Part shown: one piece after another, positions 39,888-49,570 of the stretch | Position numbering within the stretch: the first letter of the stretch is position 1 | How the letters are laid out: every line of letters begins with the position of its first letter | Assembly: GCF_002266435.3 (NCBI RefSeq) | Contig: NZ_CP029426.2 | Coordinates: 496,001-560,000 of the forward strand | Direction of reading: 5' to 3' | Origin: Bradyrhizobium amphicarpaeae | GTDB lineage: Bacteria; Pseudomonadota; Alphaproteobacteria; Rhizobiales; Xanthobacteraceae | Length of the DNA: 64,000 nucleotides | Translations under genes and position numbers: made by a program | The notes under the pieces: generated by a model | Told to the model about the DNA's origin: nothing | The model's input: only the letters and a program-made list of their open reading frames with translations | Databases searched by the model: none

Positions 39888-40706
39888 ATGAAATCGGAAC
39901 TTGCAGAAATGGCATCGGACCAGAACCGCACCATGCTGGATGACGAAGCGCCCGAAGCGGTGCCGGTACCGCACGCGCTGGTGCCGCATCTCGACGAGAC
40001 CGCTATCCTGCTCGACATCGACGGCACATTGCTCGACCTGATGCCGACGCCGCGCGAAGTGTGGGTGCCGCCGGGTCTGTCGGATACGCTGAACCGGCTG
40101 ACCCAGCGCACCTCCGGTGCGCTGGCGCTGGTGAGCGGTCGCTCGCTCAACGACATCGATCTGATCTTTGCGCCCGACGTGTTTCGCGCTGTCGGCGGCC
40201 ACGGCGCCGAGATGCGGCTGTCGGTAGACAATGAAGCCGATGCCGTGCCTGCGCCGCCCCTGGACAAGGAACTGAAGCGCCGGCTGGCTGCGATCGCAAA
40301 ACTCAGCCCCGGCATTCTGCTCGAGGACAAGGGCTATTCACTCGCGCTGCATTACCGCCTCGCGCCGCATGCGGAAAAGGCGATCTACGAAGCGGTCTCG
40401 GTGATCCGCGCCGACCTGCCGAACGCGCCGATTGAAGTTCTGCCCGGCAAGTTCGTCTGCGAGATCAAGCATGCCGGCTTCACGAAGGCGACCGGCGTGC
40501 GTGAGCTGATGACGCGCGAGCCGTTCAGGGGACGGCGTCCGATCTTCATCGGCGATGACGTCACCGACGAAACCGTGTTCGCGATCATGCCCGACATGAA
40601 CGGGCTTGCCTTCTCGGTCGGCCGCCGTGCCATGGGCGTGAACGGTCATTTCGACACGCCGACCGATGTGCGAGCGTTTCTTGCCCGGCTGCTCGACCCA
40701 AGGTGA
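39888..40706 (+). CDS. otsB: Trehalose-6-phosphate phosphatase
   Basis: This 272-residue HAD-superfamily phosphatase removes phosphate from trehalose-6-phosphate. Motif I is LLDIDGTLLDL with the nucleophilic Asp, motif II is in ALVSGRSLNDID, and motif III/IV is FIGDDVTDETVF. The family marker GHGAEMR is also present. The ATG at 39888 gives a family-typical length. It is followed by otsA after 239 bp containing an inverted repeat and a possible second promoter. Confidence 0.93.
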   Translation: MKSELAEMASDQNRTMLDDEAPEAVPVPHALVPHLDETAILLDIDGTLLDLMPTPREVWVPPGLSDTLNRLTQRTSGALALVSGRSLNDIDLIFAPDVFRAVGGHGAEMRLSVDNEADAVPAPPLDKELKRRLAAIAKLSPGILLEDKGYSLALHYRLAPHAEKAIYEAVSVIRADLPNAPIEVLPGKFVCEIKHAGFTKATGVRELMTREPFRGRRPIFIGDDVTDETVFAIMPDMNGLAFSVGRRAMGVNGHFDTPTDVRAFLARLLDPR

Positions 40707-40859
40707 AATAAAGGCACCGCCACGTCCCAGACATGTTGCTCGGGGAACGGCGAGGTCGCGCGCAGCGAAGCGTGCTGCGCACTTGCCATCAGCATTTGAC
40801 TCTGCAGGGAAATCTCGAGTTCCGAAAGGGAAACCAATTGCAACGCGCGTGCCCGATTT

Positions 40860-40881
40860 TGGTTTCAATTGGTTGAAACCA
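40860..40881. repeat. Inverted repeat upstream of otsA
   Basis: GGTTTCAATTGGTTGAAACC at 40861-40880 is a perfect 8-bp-arm palindrome around TTGG, extended by one more T-A pair on each side. It immediately precedes the candidate otsA promoter and may be an operator. A related AAACCAATTG occurs at 40831. Confidence 0.55.
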
Positions 40882-40886
40882 TGACA

Positions 40887-40911
40887 GGAACCATATTGAT
40901 GAACGGCAGTT
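40887..40911 (+). promoter_or_regulatory. Candidate EcfG-like promoter of otsA
   Basis: GGAAC (40887-40891), 16-bp spacer, then AGTT (40908-40911). This is one mismatch from the EcfG consensus, with a predicted start about 25 bp before the otsA GTG codon. It is weaker than the upstream site. Confidence 0.45.
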
Positions 40912-40945
40912 AAATGGGGTGGAATGAAACAGGAGGGGACGACCT

Positions 40946-42409
40946 GTGAACTTGATCGTCGTTTCAAATCGCGTCGCGCGCGGCAAACCGAACGAGCCCA
41001 TGACGGGCGGCCTCGCGGCGGCCTTGTTGCCGGTGGTGGAACATTCGGGCGCGATTTGGGTGGGTTCCTCAGGCCGCGTGCGTGACGGCCATCAGAAGGA
41101 GCCGTTCGCTGAGATCGAAGCGCTCGGAGCGGGCGCGATTGCGACACTGGATCTGCCGGCGGCGCATTATGGCGGCTATTACGAAGGCTTTGCCAATTCG
41201 GCGCTGTGGCCCGCGCTGCATTCGCGCAGCGATCTGATCCGCGTCTCGCGCGACGATTACGTCAGCTATCGCGAGGTCAACGCCTTCATGGCGCGCGCCT
41301 TGATGCGCTTCCGAAAGGACAAAACCGCGTTCTGGGTGCAGGATTATCATTTCCTGGCGCTCGGCGCCGAATTGCGCGATCTCGGCGTGGACGACCCCAT
41401 CGGCTTCTTCCTGCATACGCCGTGGCCGGTCGCTGCGGTGATGCAGGGCGTGCCGAATCATCGCGAACTGGTCACGGCCATGCTGGCCTATGATCTGCTC
41501 GGCTTCCAGACCGAGGAGGATTGCCGGAATTTTCTCGGCTATGTCGCGAGCGAACTCGGCCTCGCCGTCGAGGACGGCGTTGCGATCTCGCAGAATGGCC
41601 GCACCCGCTGCGAAGTCTTCCCGATCGGGATCGACGCGGAGAAGTTCGCGCAATACGCGGCGAAATCGGCTTCACATCCGGACGTATCGCGGTTGCGGCG
41701 CAGCCTCAATGGCGAGCGCCTTGCGATCGGTGTCGACCGGCTCGACTATTCAAAGGGGCTCGTCAACCGCATCAGCGCGTTCGACCGGCTCTGGACCGAG
41801 CAGCCGCAGTTCTCGCGCAGCATCTCGCTGCTCCAGATCGCCACACCATCGCGCGGCGGCATTGAAGCCTACGGCAATCTGCAGAACGACGTCGCGCGCC
41901 TCGTTTCCGACGTCAACGGCCGCCACGGCGAGGTCGATTGGACGCCGATCCGCTATTTGAACAAGGGCTTCAGCCAGGCGGTGCTTGCGGGGTTGTACCG
42001 GACCGCGCAGATCGGCGTGGTGACGCCGCTGCATGACGGCATGAACCTCGTTGCCAAGGAATATGTCGCAGCCCAAAATCCGGCCGACCCCGGCGTGCTG
42101 GTGCTGTCGAAATTCGCCGGCGCGGCCAACGAGCTCGACGCCGCGCTGCTGGTCAATCCGCACGACATCGATGGCATGGCGCGCACGATTGCGGTCGCCG
42201 CGGCGATGCCGCTCACCGAGCGCAGGATGCGCTGGGACGCGATGATGAAGAAGTTGCGCGGCCACACCATCCAGCAATGGGCGGCCGATTTCGTCGCGGA
42301 GCTGGAGACGTGCCGGACCGAGAAGGCCGCGGTCGCCCCGCTCGCCACGCAGCCGCCGCAGGCGTTGCGCTGGCTGAAGTCGGCGATCTCAGGCGTAAGG
42401 CTGATCTAG
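40946..42409 (+). CDS. otsA: Alpha,alpha-trehalose-phosphate synthase (UDP-forming)
   Basis: This 487-residue GT20 glycosyltransferase joins UDP-glucose and glucose-6-phosphate. Signature segments are VVSNRVARG at the N-terminus, FWVQDYHFLALGAELR, GVDRLDYSKGL (phosphate-binding Arg and Lys) and PLHDGMNLVAKEYVAAQ (nucleotide-sugar site). The start codon is GTG at 40946, well placed after AGGAGG. Together with otsB it makes trehalose, an osmo- and desiccation protectant. The C-terminal 30 residues are not conserved. Confidence 0.95.
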   Translation: MNLIVVSNRVARGKPNEPMTGGLAAALLPVVEHSGAIWVGSSGRVRDGHQKEPFAEIEALGAGAIATLDLPAAHYGGYYEGFANSALWPALHSRSDLIRVSRDDYVSYREVNAFMARALMRFRKDKTAFWVQDYHFLALGAELRDLGVDDPIGFFLHTPWPVAAVMQGVPNHRELVTAMLAYDLLGFQTEEDCRNFLGYVASELGLAVEDGVAISQNGRTRCEVFPIGIDAEKFAQYAAKSASHPDVSRLRRSLNGERLAIGVDRLDYSKGLVNRISAFDRLWTEQPQFSRSISLLQIATPSRGGIEAYGNLQNDVARLVSDVNGRHGEVDWTPIRYLNKGFSQAVLAGLYRTAQIGVVTPLHDGMNLVAKEYVAAQNPADPGVLVLSKFAGAANELDAALLVNPHDIDGMARTIAVAAAMPLTERRMRWDAMMKKLRGHTIQQWAADFVAELETCRTEKAAVAPLATQPPQALRWLKSAISGVRLI

Positions 42410-42471
42410 TCTAGATCTCGAGAACTGCTTGATGTTCTTCCCTTCTCCCGCAAGGGGCGAAGGGAGTGACC

Positions 42472-42813
42472 TCAATAGCAATATGACACCCCCTCCAGAA
42501 TGGCGCATTGCCGCTTGTTCGGCGCGTTGGGATCGTCCATCGGCACCACGCCCTTGCCCTGGCCGACGAACACGCCGGGCCCGACATGCACAGAGCTCTT
42601 GTTGCCGATGATCACGCTCTGATGCGGCGTCGAACTCGAGCGCGTGCCGTCCGGCCAGAGGATGGCATCGCCGGACAGCACCCCGCGCCGCCCATCGTCG
42701 CAGCTCACGTCGACGCCTTGCCGGGTGCAGACCTGGGCGGCGGCGGGCACGGCGAAGACGAAGCCAAGGGCCGAAATCAGGCTGAGGGCGCCGATGGTGC
42801 TTCGGATGATCAT
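42472..42813 (-). CDS. Small secreted hypothetical protein
   Basis: This 113-residue protein has a clear Sec signal peptide (MIIRSTIGALSLISALGFVF, cleavage at AAAQ). The mature part holds four cysteines (QVCTRQGVDVSCDD near the start; QCAILEGVSYCY at the end), likely two disulfides, and a Gly/Val-rich middle. I do not recognise a family. It is convergent with otsA and monocistronic. Confidence 0.65.
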   Translation of the reverse strand: MIIRSTIGALSLISALGFVFAVPAAAQVCTRQGVDVSCDDGRRGVLSGDAILWPDGTRSSSTPHQSVIIGNKSSVHVGPGVFVGQGKGVVPMDDPNAPNKRQCAILEGVSYCY

Positions 42814-43007
42814 GGCGTCCCCAGTCGGGTTTGCTGGTCTCACGTGAATCGTCGCGCCAAACCCGGCAAGGGTTCAGCCGGCCGGTGCGCCAGGACATTT
42901 GCGGTGCCAGATATTATCACGTAAATACAATATGTTATGGAAAATTCACCCGATTTCCCCGCGATCCCTTGCAAAATCATCGGCGCCCCTTCAAGAGAGG
43001 GCGCTCC

Positions 43008-43097
43008 GGAGAGATGGCCGAGTGGCTTAAGGCGCACGCTTGGAAAGCGTGTGTGCGGGAAACCGTACCGTGGGTTCGAATCCCACTCTCTCCGCCA
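43008..43097 (+). tRNA. tRNA-Ser (anticodon GGA)
   Basis: This is a 90-nt class II tRNA including encoded CCA. Acceptor strands GGAGAGA and TCTCTCC pair. The anticodon stem CACGC/GCGTG encloses loop TTGGAAA with anticodon GGA at 43042-43044. A long variable arm (TGTGCGGGAAACCGTACC region) and T-loop GTGGGTTCGAATCCCAC follow. It reads serine codons UCC/UCU. It lies at the left edge of the nitrogen-fixation region, a common position for island insertion, though no integrase was seen. Confidence 0.97.
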
Positions 43098-43232
43098 TTT
43101 GTCCGATTTCGTACGCCAACCTGCTCCTTTGAACGATCGCGCGCGATAACATCCGCGAGTCCCCTGGTGCTTGCTCCGGACACTAAGAATGCAGCAGTAA
43201 CCTCGGAAGAAATTGCCGATCCAGGTGCGTAC

Positions 43233-43271
43233 GGATGGACAGAAACTCTGTTCGAGATTCTGTCTACATCC
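43233..43271. other. Stem-loop between tRNA-Ser and bfd-like gene
   Basis: GGATGGACAGAA (43233-43244) can pair with TTCTGTCTACATCC (43258-43271) with a 2-nt bulge. It lies downstream of the minus-strand bfd-like gene and could end that transcript. No T-run is obvious. Confidence 0.4.
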
Positions 43272-43310
43272 GAGAATCGATCACAGCCAGGATGATTCGG
43301 GTGTTTGATA

Positions 43311-43523
43311 TTAGCGGTCCGCATCTGGTGGCTTCGTGCATTGTCCTCTACGAGGCGGTACCTCCTCGATAATCCGTCTCACGGATTGCGAGCATCGTCC
43401 GCACCTGACGGTACATCCCAGACAATCGTAGACTTGAGCAGGCGAGAACACGGCGTCGTCCGTTGCGACGACCGCGCCCCTGATGTCGTGATCGCTAATG
43501 GCGTTGCAAGAGCAGACGATCAC
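43311..43523 (-). CDS. Bacterioferritin-associated ferredoxin-like [2Fe-2S] protein
   Basis: This 70-residue protein begins with VIVCSCNAISDHDIRGAV and continues DCLGCTVRCGRCSQSVRRIIEE. The CxC and Cx2C ligands are arranged as in Bfd, which carries a [2Fe-2S] cluster and helps release iron from bacterioferritin. The start is a GTG whose bases overlap the TGA stop of the preceding yqeB-like gene (GTGA), so translation is coupled. The last 15 residues are unrelated to the domain. In this context it may serve iron or electron supply for nitrogenase assembly, which is inference. Confidence 0.8.
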   Translation of the reverse strand: MIVCSCNAISDHDIRGAVVATDDAVFSPAQVYDCLGCTVRCGRCSQSVRRIIEEVPPRRGQCTKPPDADR

Positions 43524-44356
43524 GCCGGATTCCGATGTGTGGTGCGTCGGGCGGTATGGAGCCTGACGGCGGCTGTCGTTGCGTTGGCGATGGTGCGCCC
43601 GCGCTGGTCCGTTCCGGTCCATTGGGCGTCGCGGCCGCGAGGGTCGATCTCCAGCAGCTTGACGCCAGCCGGAACTTCGCTGCCGTCGCGAGCGATGCCG
43701 CGCAAGATCCCGTCGCGCGGGGCGAGCACGGGAACGCCGGAGAGGTGGCCGAGCACGAGGTCCCGGAAGACGCGGGTGCCGATCTCGATCGGCGTGTGCC
43801 AGCGTCCCGAGACTTGCGAATAGACAAAGCGCTCCGCGCCGACCTCGCCGAGCGAGCTCGCGACGCCGTCGGCATCGTCGGTCCAGCGGGTGTCCTTGAC
43901 GAGCCCGATCTTGCCCGGCCGGGTCTCCACCGCGACGTCGCAGTTGAAGTTCGACGAGAAGCCGGGGCCGAGCCCGATGGTCAGCCGGGCGAGCCGTCTG
44001 AGATCGGGCGTGACCCGCCGCTTCTGCAGACGCGCATCGATCAGGAGGTCGATGTGGCGCACTGGAAGCAGGTCGAGCAGGCCGAGCCAGGTGACCATGA
44101 TCTGCGGCGGCCGGGCCAGCGCCTGATAGACCTGCACGCCGTCGTCCACGCGTTCCGCCACGAACTCCTCAAGTTGTGCGGTGTCGGTGTAGAGTGCGTC
44201 GTGAAAGGCCATCTTGCGCCGGATCACCGGCGGATCTGGATCGTGCGACAGCACTACGCAATATCCGATGCGCATCAACTGGATGCCGATCGCGGATGCG
44301 ATCTCGTTGGTGCCGAGGATAACGGCGAAGAGTCGATGGTCGTTCGGCTGGGGCAT
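43520..44356 (-). CDS. YqeB/EF2563-type molybdenum hydroxylase maturation protein
   Basis: This 278-residue protein has an N-terminal Rossmann-like motif FAVILGTNEIASAIGIQLMR, then VIRRKMAFHDALY and the family hallmark IGLGPGFSSNFNCDVAVETR. Relatives are annotated as selenium-dependent molybdenum hydroxylase system proteins and resemble XdhC-type factors. The start at 44356 (MPQPNDHR) was chosen because the upstream extension lies in the fixR promoter region. It diverges from fixR and is coupled to the Bfd-like gene. A role in molybdenum or sulfur handling beside nif genes is plausible but untested. The Mo hydroxylase subunits lie 11 kb away. Confidence 0.75.
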   Translation of the reverse strand: MPQPNDHRLFAVILGTNEIASAIGIQLMRIGYCVVLSHDPDPPVIRRKMAFHDALYTDTAQLEEFVAERVDDGVQVYQALARPPQIMVTWLGLLDLLPVRHIDLLIDARLQKRRVTPDLRRLARLTIGLGPGFSSNFNCDVAVETRPGKIGLVKDTRWTDDADGVASSLGEVGAERFVYSQVSGRWHTPIEIGTRVFRDLVLGHLSGVPVLAPRDGILRGIARDGSEVPAGVKLLEIDPRGRDAQWTGTDQRGRTIANATTAAVRLHTARRTTHRNPA

Positions 44357-44559
44357 TTGAAACCAATTGTGCAAAGTAAGTGCGGGCAAGGCACGATCGG
44401 ACTTGAAACAGGCTGAGCAAGAGCCGGGCCATTTGGAATGATTGAAAATCAGCGCCCAACCATCGACCAACACTCAGAAAGACGTAACGCGCACGAAGCA
44501 GCGAGCGTGGTGCGAAAGCGCACGCGATCGTGTCGCGAACCCTGCAGCGTGTCGTGAAG

Positions 44560-44574
44560 CCGACATCACGCGGC
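44560..44574 (+). promoter_or_regulatory. Candidate RegR/upstream activator site of fixR-nifA
   Basis: CCGACATCACGCGGC resembles the RegR box (GNGRCRTTNNGNCGC, about 12 of 15 positions) and is centred about 63 bp before the predicted start. In B. diazoefficiens an essential upstream activating site bound by RegR lies near -68 of the same operon. The assignment rests on that similarity of position and sequence. Confidence 0.55.
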
Positions 44575-44603
44575 GAAAACAGCAGAGATCGCGCGGCGAG
44601 GCG

Positions 44604-44619
44604 TGGCCCAATTCCTGCA
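44604..44619 (+). promoter_or_regulatory. Sigma-54 (-24/-12) promoter of fixR-nifA
   Basis: TGGCCCAATTCCTGCA has GG (44605-44606) and GC (44617-44618) exactly 10 bp apart, as required by RpoN. The predicted start is near 44630, 45 bp before the fixR GTG codon. This matches the known NifA-autoregulated fixR promoter of Bradyrhizobium. Confidence 0.8.
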
Positions 44620-44674
44620 AAGTTGCCCGCATTGTCATTGTCAGGCGTCCGGTTGGACGCGGCGAGGAGCTTGC

Positions 44675-45514
44675 GTGACGCTCGATCTGCTCGATCGCGA
44701 TGGTGGTCCGCCCGGTGCGCCAGCCCCCGATGCCGCGCTGTGTCCGTTCCATGGCGACAAGTCGCGCGCACAAGGCGGCGAGCGGAAAACGCTGGTGCTG
44801 ACCGGTGCTTCGCGCGGTATTGGTCACGCAACGGGAAAGCTGTTTTCCGACGCCGGCTGGCGGATCATCACCTGCTCCCGGCAACCGTTCGATGGCGGTC
44901 GGTGTCCGTGGGATTCAGGGGCCGATAATCATGTGCAGGTCGAATTGAGCGATCATCGCGCGCTGCCGCGCTCGGTCGCCGAAATCAAGGAGCGGCTCAA
45001 CGGTGGCCCGCTGCATGCGCTGATCAACAACGCAGGCATCTCGCCGAAGGCCGTCGACGGCTCGCGGCTGAATTCGATGACGACGCCGGTCGAAACCTGG
45101 ATGAACGTGTTCCACGTCAATCTGCTGGCGCCGATCCTGTTCGCGCAGGGCCTGGTCGATGAGTTGAAGTTGGCCGCAGGCGCCATCGTCAACGTCACAT
45201 CGATCGTGGGATCGCGGGTCCATCCCTTCGCCGGAACGGCTTACGCGACCTCGAAGGCCGCGCTCGCCTGCCTGACGCGCGAGATGGCCCACGACTACGC
45301 GCCATTCGGAATTCGAGTCAATGCGATTGCGCCGGGCGAGATCAAGACCGATATCCTGTCGCCGGAGACTGAGGCGCAACTGGCGCCGATCATTCCGCTG
45401 CACCGCGTCGGTACGCCGGACGAGGTCGCAAAGGTGATCTTCTTCCTCTGCTCGGACGCGGCGAGCTATGTGACAGGTGCGGAAGTACCGATCAACGGAG
45501 GGCAGCATGTGTGA
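44675..45514 (+). CDS. fixR: FixR, short-chain dehydrogenase/reductase-like protein
   Basis: This 279-residue SDR has the cofactor motif TGASRGIG, the structural NNAG, the catalytic Ser in VTSIVGS and YxxxK in AYATSKAAL, so the active site is intact. B. diazoefficiens FixR, encoded just upstream of nifA in one operon, has the same length and fold. Its substrate is unknown and it is dispensable for fixation there. The start is GTG 44675 with GAGGAG 5 bp upstream. The N-terminal 45 residues before the SDR fold include CPFHGDKS, a FixR-like extension. Confidence 0.9.
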   Translation: MTLDLLDRDGGPPGAPAPDAALCPFHGDKSRAQGGERKTLVLTGASRGIGHATGKLFSDAGWRIITCSRQPFDGGRCPWDSGADNHVQVELSDHRALPRSVAEIKERLNGGPLHALINNAGISPKAVDGSRLNSMTTPVETWMNVFHVNLLAPILFAQGLVDELKLAAGAIVNVTSIVGSRVHPFAGTAYATSKAALACLTREMAHDYAPFGIRVNAIAPGEIKTDILSPETEAQLAPIIPLHRVGTPDEVAKVIFFLCSDAASYVTGAEVPINGGQHV

Positions 45515-45554
45515 TCGTGCTCAGGGTCGGTTGCCAAAAAAAACGCCGGTCGAT

Positions 45555-45568
45555 TTGCGCTAGATCAA
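45555..45568 (+). promoter_or_regulatory. FixK-type box between fixR and nifA
   Basis: TTGCGCTAGATCAA fits the bradyrhizobial FixK2 pattern TTG(A/C)-N6-(T/G)CAA exactly. It lies 41 bp after fixR and about 200 bp before the chosen nifA start, so it could drive an internal low-oxygen promoter for nifA. Chance occurrence cannot be excluded. Confidence 0.45.
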
Positions 45569-45769
45569 TGCGGAGATCCTGCTTTGGTGTTCGCCGACCG
45601 CCGCAATGCTCAATCCCGCGACACGGCCGAGAATGCGTGCAGGTCCGACGGAATCTTTTTGCATGAGTGCCGACAACTTGAGCGCGACTCCCGACACAAC
45701 ATGAATCACAATACGACAAATTCTGAGGAACAGGCCGGGGAGGATAGAACAGGCAACGGAGAGTCCGTC

Positions 45770-47494
<1,725 letters not shown>

Positions 47495-47501
47495 CGGCGA
47501 C

Positions 47502-47517
47502 TGTCGCAAATGCGACA
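47502..47517. promoter_or_regulatory. NifA enhancer (UAS) upstream of fdxN-suf
   Basis: TGTCGCAAATGCGACA is an exact TGT-N10-ACA NifA site with full dyad symmetry in its outer bases. It is centred about 98 bp before the predicted transcription start, a typical enhancer distance. Confidence 0.85.
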
Positions 47518-47581
47518 TGCTGTTGGGGCCACGACAATCGCCTCGGACGAAATATTCGTTGAATTTCACACTCTTAACGGT

Positions 47582-47597
47582 TGGCACGACGCTTGAA
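47582..47597 (+). promoter_or_regulatory. Sigma-54-like promoter of fdxN-sufBCDS
   Basis: TGGCACGACGCTTGAA matches the -24 box fully (TGGCAC) and has TTGA instead of TTGC at -12. The predicted start is near 47608, 32 bp before fdxN. The upstream NifA site supports it. Confidence 0.75.
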
Positions 47598-47639
47598 AGG
47601 AAATGCTCGACGGCATCACCTGCTCAAGGAGTCGAACAC

Positions 47640-47834
47640 ATGGCCTACAAGATCGTCGCCTCGCAATGCACGGTTTGTGGCGCGTGCGAGTTCGAATGCC
47701 CGAACGCCGCGATCAGCCTCAAGCGCGACATGTACGTGATCGATCCGAAGAAGTGCACGGAGTGCGAAGGTCATTTCGACGCGGCGCAATGCGCGGTCGT
47801 ATGTCCGGTGCCCGACACCTGCATTCCGGCGTGA
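47640..47834 (+). CDS. fdxN: FdxN-like 2[4Fe-4S] ferredoxin
   Basis: This 64-residue bacterial-type ferredoxin has the first cluster motif [16 protein letters not shown]. The second part, [20 protein letters not shown], has the longer insertion between Cys pairs typical of nif-linked FdxN proteins. It probably donates electrons to nitrogenase or to cofactor assembly. It has its own NifA enhancer and sigma-54-like promoter and leads the suf genes. Confidence 0.88.
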   Translation: MAYKIVASQCTVCGACEFECPNAAISLKRDMYVIDPKKCTECEGHFDAAQCAVVCPVPDTCIPA

Positions 47835-47844
47835 GGGTAGGCCG

Positions 47845-48039
47845 ATGGTGCGGTCGGAGCCGACTGGCTGGATCGGAAATGCGGCAGGAGCGATTGGCCG
47901 GCGTGCGATCTGGCTCGGGCGGTGGCTGGCGGGCCCGGAGCTGCATGTCACGTTGGTGATCGCGCGTGCAGCGAACCAGGCGCGACGACGGCGGTCGCTC
48001 GGCGCGGCCGGACATTTCCCCCTGCGGACGGAGCGATAG
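47845..48039 (+). CDS. Possible small protein between fdxN and sufB
   Basis: A 64-codon frame starts at ATG 47845 after GAGGGTAGG and ends with TAG directly abutting the sufB ATG. The predicted chain is basic (RRRR in the C-terminal third) with a moderately hydrophobic centre. I find no family resemblance. The exact tail-to-head junction with sufB suggests at least a translated leader that couples to sufB, but it may be non-coding. Confidence 0.3.
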   Translation: MVRSEPTGWIGNAAGAIGRRAIWLGRWLAGPELHVTLVIARAANQARRRRSLGAAGHFPLRTER

Positions 48040-49536
48040 ATGGCAGCGGTCCAGGAGACCATTGAACGGGTCCGCGGCATCGACGTCGACCAGTATCGTT
48101 ATGGGTTTGAGACCCTGATCGAGTCCGACAAGGCCCCGAAGGGGCTGTCGGAAGATACCGTCAAGTTCATCTCGCAGAAGAAGAACGAACCCGCCTGGAT
48201 GCTCGAATGGCGGCTGGAGGCCTATCGGCGCTGGCTGACCATGACCGAGCCGACTTGGGCGCGGGTCGATTATCCCAAGGTCGACTTCCAGGACCTCTAT
48301 TACTATTCGGCGCCGAAGCCGAAGAAGACGGTCTCCTCGCTCGACGAGATCGATCCGGAGATCCTCAAGACCTACGAGAAACTCGGCATTCCCCTGCGCG
48401 AGGTCGCGATGCTGGAAGGCGTCGAGCCCAAGCCCGGCGAGCAGGACCCGAACCGTCGCAAGATCGCGGTCGACGCCGTGTTCGATTCGGTCTCGGTTGC
48501 GACCACCTTCAAGGCGGAGCTGAAGAAGGCCGGCGTGATCTTCATGCCGATCTCGGAGGCCATCCGCGAGCATCCCGAGCTGGTGCAGAAATATCTGGGC
48601 TCGGTGGTGCCGACCTCGGACAATTTCTACGCGACGCTGAATTCGGCGGTGTTCTCCGACGGCTCGTTCGTCTACGTGCCGCCGGGCGTGCGCTGCCCGA
48701 TGGAGCTGTCGACCTATTTCCGCATCAACGAGCGCAACACCGGCCAGTTCGAGCGCACGCTGATCATCGCCGACAAGGGCGCCTACGTCTCCTATCTCGA
48801 AGGCTGCACCGCGCCGCAGCGCGACGAGAACCAGCTGCACGCCGCCGTGGTCGAGCTCGTCGCGCATGACGACGCCGAGATCAAATATTCGACGGTGCAG
48901 AACTGGTATCCCGGCAATTCGGAAGGCAAGGGCGGCATCTACAATTTCGTCACCAAGCGTGGCGACTGCCGCGGCAACAATTCCAAGATTTCATGGACCC
49001 AGGTCGAGACGGGTTCGGCGATCACCTGGAAATATCCGAGCTGCATCCTGCGCGGCGACAATTCGCGCGGCGAGTTCTACTCGATCGCGATCTCGAATGG
49101 CTATCAGCAGGTCGACTCGGGCACCAAGATGATCCATCTCGGCAAGAACACGTCGAGCCGCATCATCTCGAAGGGCATCGCGGCCGGCAAGAGCCAGAAC
49201 ACCTATCGCGGCCTGGTGACGGCGCACCGGAAGGCGACCGGTGCGCGCAACTTCACGGCCTGCGACTCGCTGCTGATCGGCGACAAATGCGGCGCGCACA
49301 CCGTGCCGTACATCGAGGCCAAGAACTCGTCTGCGACCTTCGAGCACGAGGCGACGACGTCGAAGATCTCCGAGGACGTGCTGTTCTATTGCATCCAGCG
49401 CGGGCTCTCGCAGGAAGAAGCCGTCGGCCTCGTCGTCAACGGCTTCGTCAAGGACGTGCTGCAGCAACTGCCGATGGAATTCGCGGTGGAAGCGCAGAAG
49501 CTGATCTCGATCTCGCTCGAGGGGAGCGTGGGATGA
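48040..49536 (+). CDS. sufB: Fe-S cluster assembly scaffold SufB
   Basis: This 498-residue SufB has a beta-helix core. Recognisable parts are [48 protein letters not shown] and the C-terminal [15 protein letters not shown]. It forms the SufBC2D complex that assembles iron-sulfur clusters on SufB using sulfur from SufS/SufE. Within a NifA-regulated operon it probably supplies clusters to nitrogenase in place of NifU/NifS. The gene begins immediately after the preceding small frame. Confidence 0.96.
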   Translation: MAAVQETIERVRGIDVDQYRYGFETLIESDKAPKGLSEDTVKFISQKKNEPAWMLEWRLEAYRRWLTMTEPTWARVDYPKVDFQDLYYYSAPKPKKTVSSLDEIDPEILKTYEKLGIPLREVAMLEGVEPKPGEQDPNRRKIAVDAVFDSVSVATTFKAELKKAGVIFMPISEAIREHPELVQKYLGSVVPTSDNFYATLNSAVFSDGSFVYVPPGVRCPMELSTYFRINERNTGQFERTLIIADKGAYVSYLEGCTAPQRDENQLHAAVVELVAHDDAEIKYSTVQNWYPGNSEGKGGIYNFVTKRGDCRGNNSKISWTQVETGSAITWKYPSCILRGDNSRGEFYSIAISNGYQQVDSGTKMIHLGKNTSSRIISKGIAAGKSQNTYRGLVTAHRKATGARNFTACDSLLIGDKCGAHTVPYIEAKNSSATFEHEATTSKISEDVLFYCIQRGLSQEEAVGLVVNGFVKDVLQQLPMEFAVEAQKLISISLEGSVG

Positions 49537-49570
49537 CGGCGTTCGAAGCCAACAGGCAAGGAGAAGTGTG

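Larger units (their letters stand above)
44357..44674. promoter_or_regulatory. Divergent control region of fixR-nifA and the yqeB-like gene
   Basis: These 318 bp contain the fixR sigma-54 promoter (44604-44619) and a RegR-like box (44560-44574). On the minus strand a CCGCAC-N5-TTGCA element near 44370-44385 resembles -24/-12 but would start only a few bases before the yqeB-like ATG. Confidence 0.6.

Noticed and set aside
44370..44385. Minus-strand sigma-54-like element (CCGCAC-N5-TTGCA) for the yqeB-like gene
   Set aside because: The -24 GG is lost and the predicted start would fall about 3 bp before the ATG, leaving no leader. I do not count it as a promoter.
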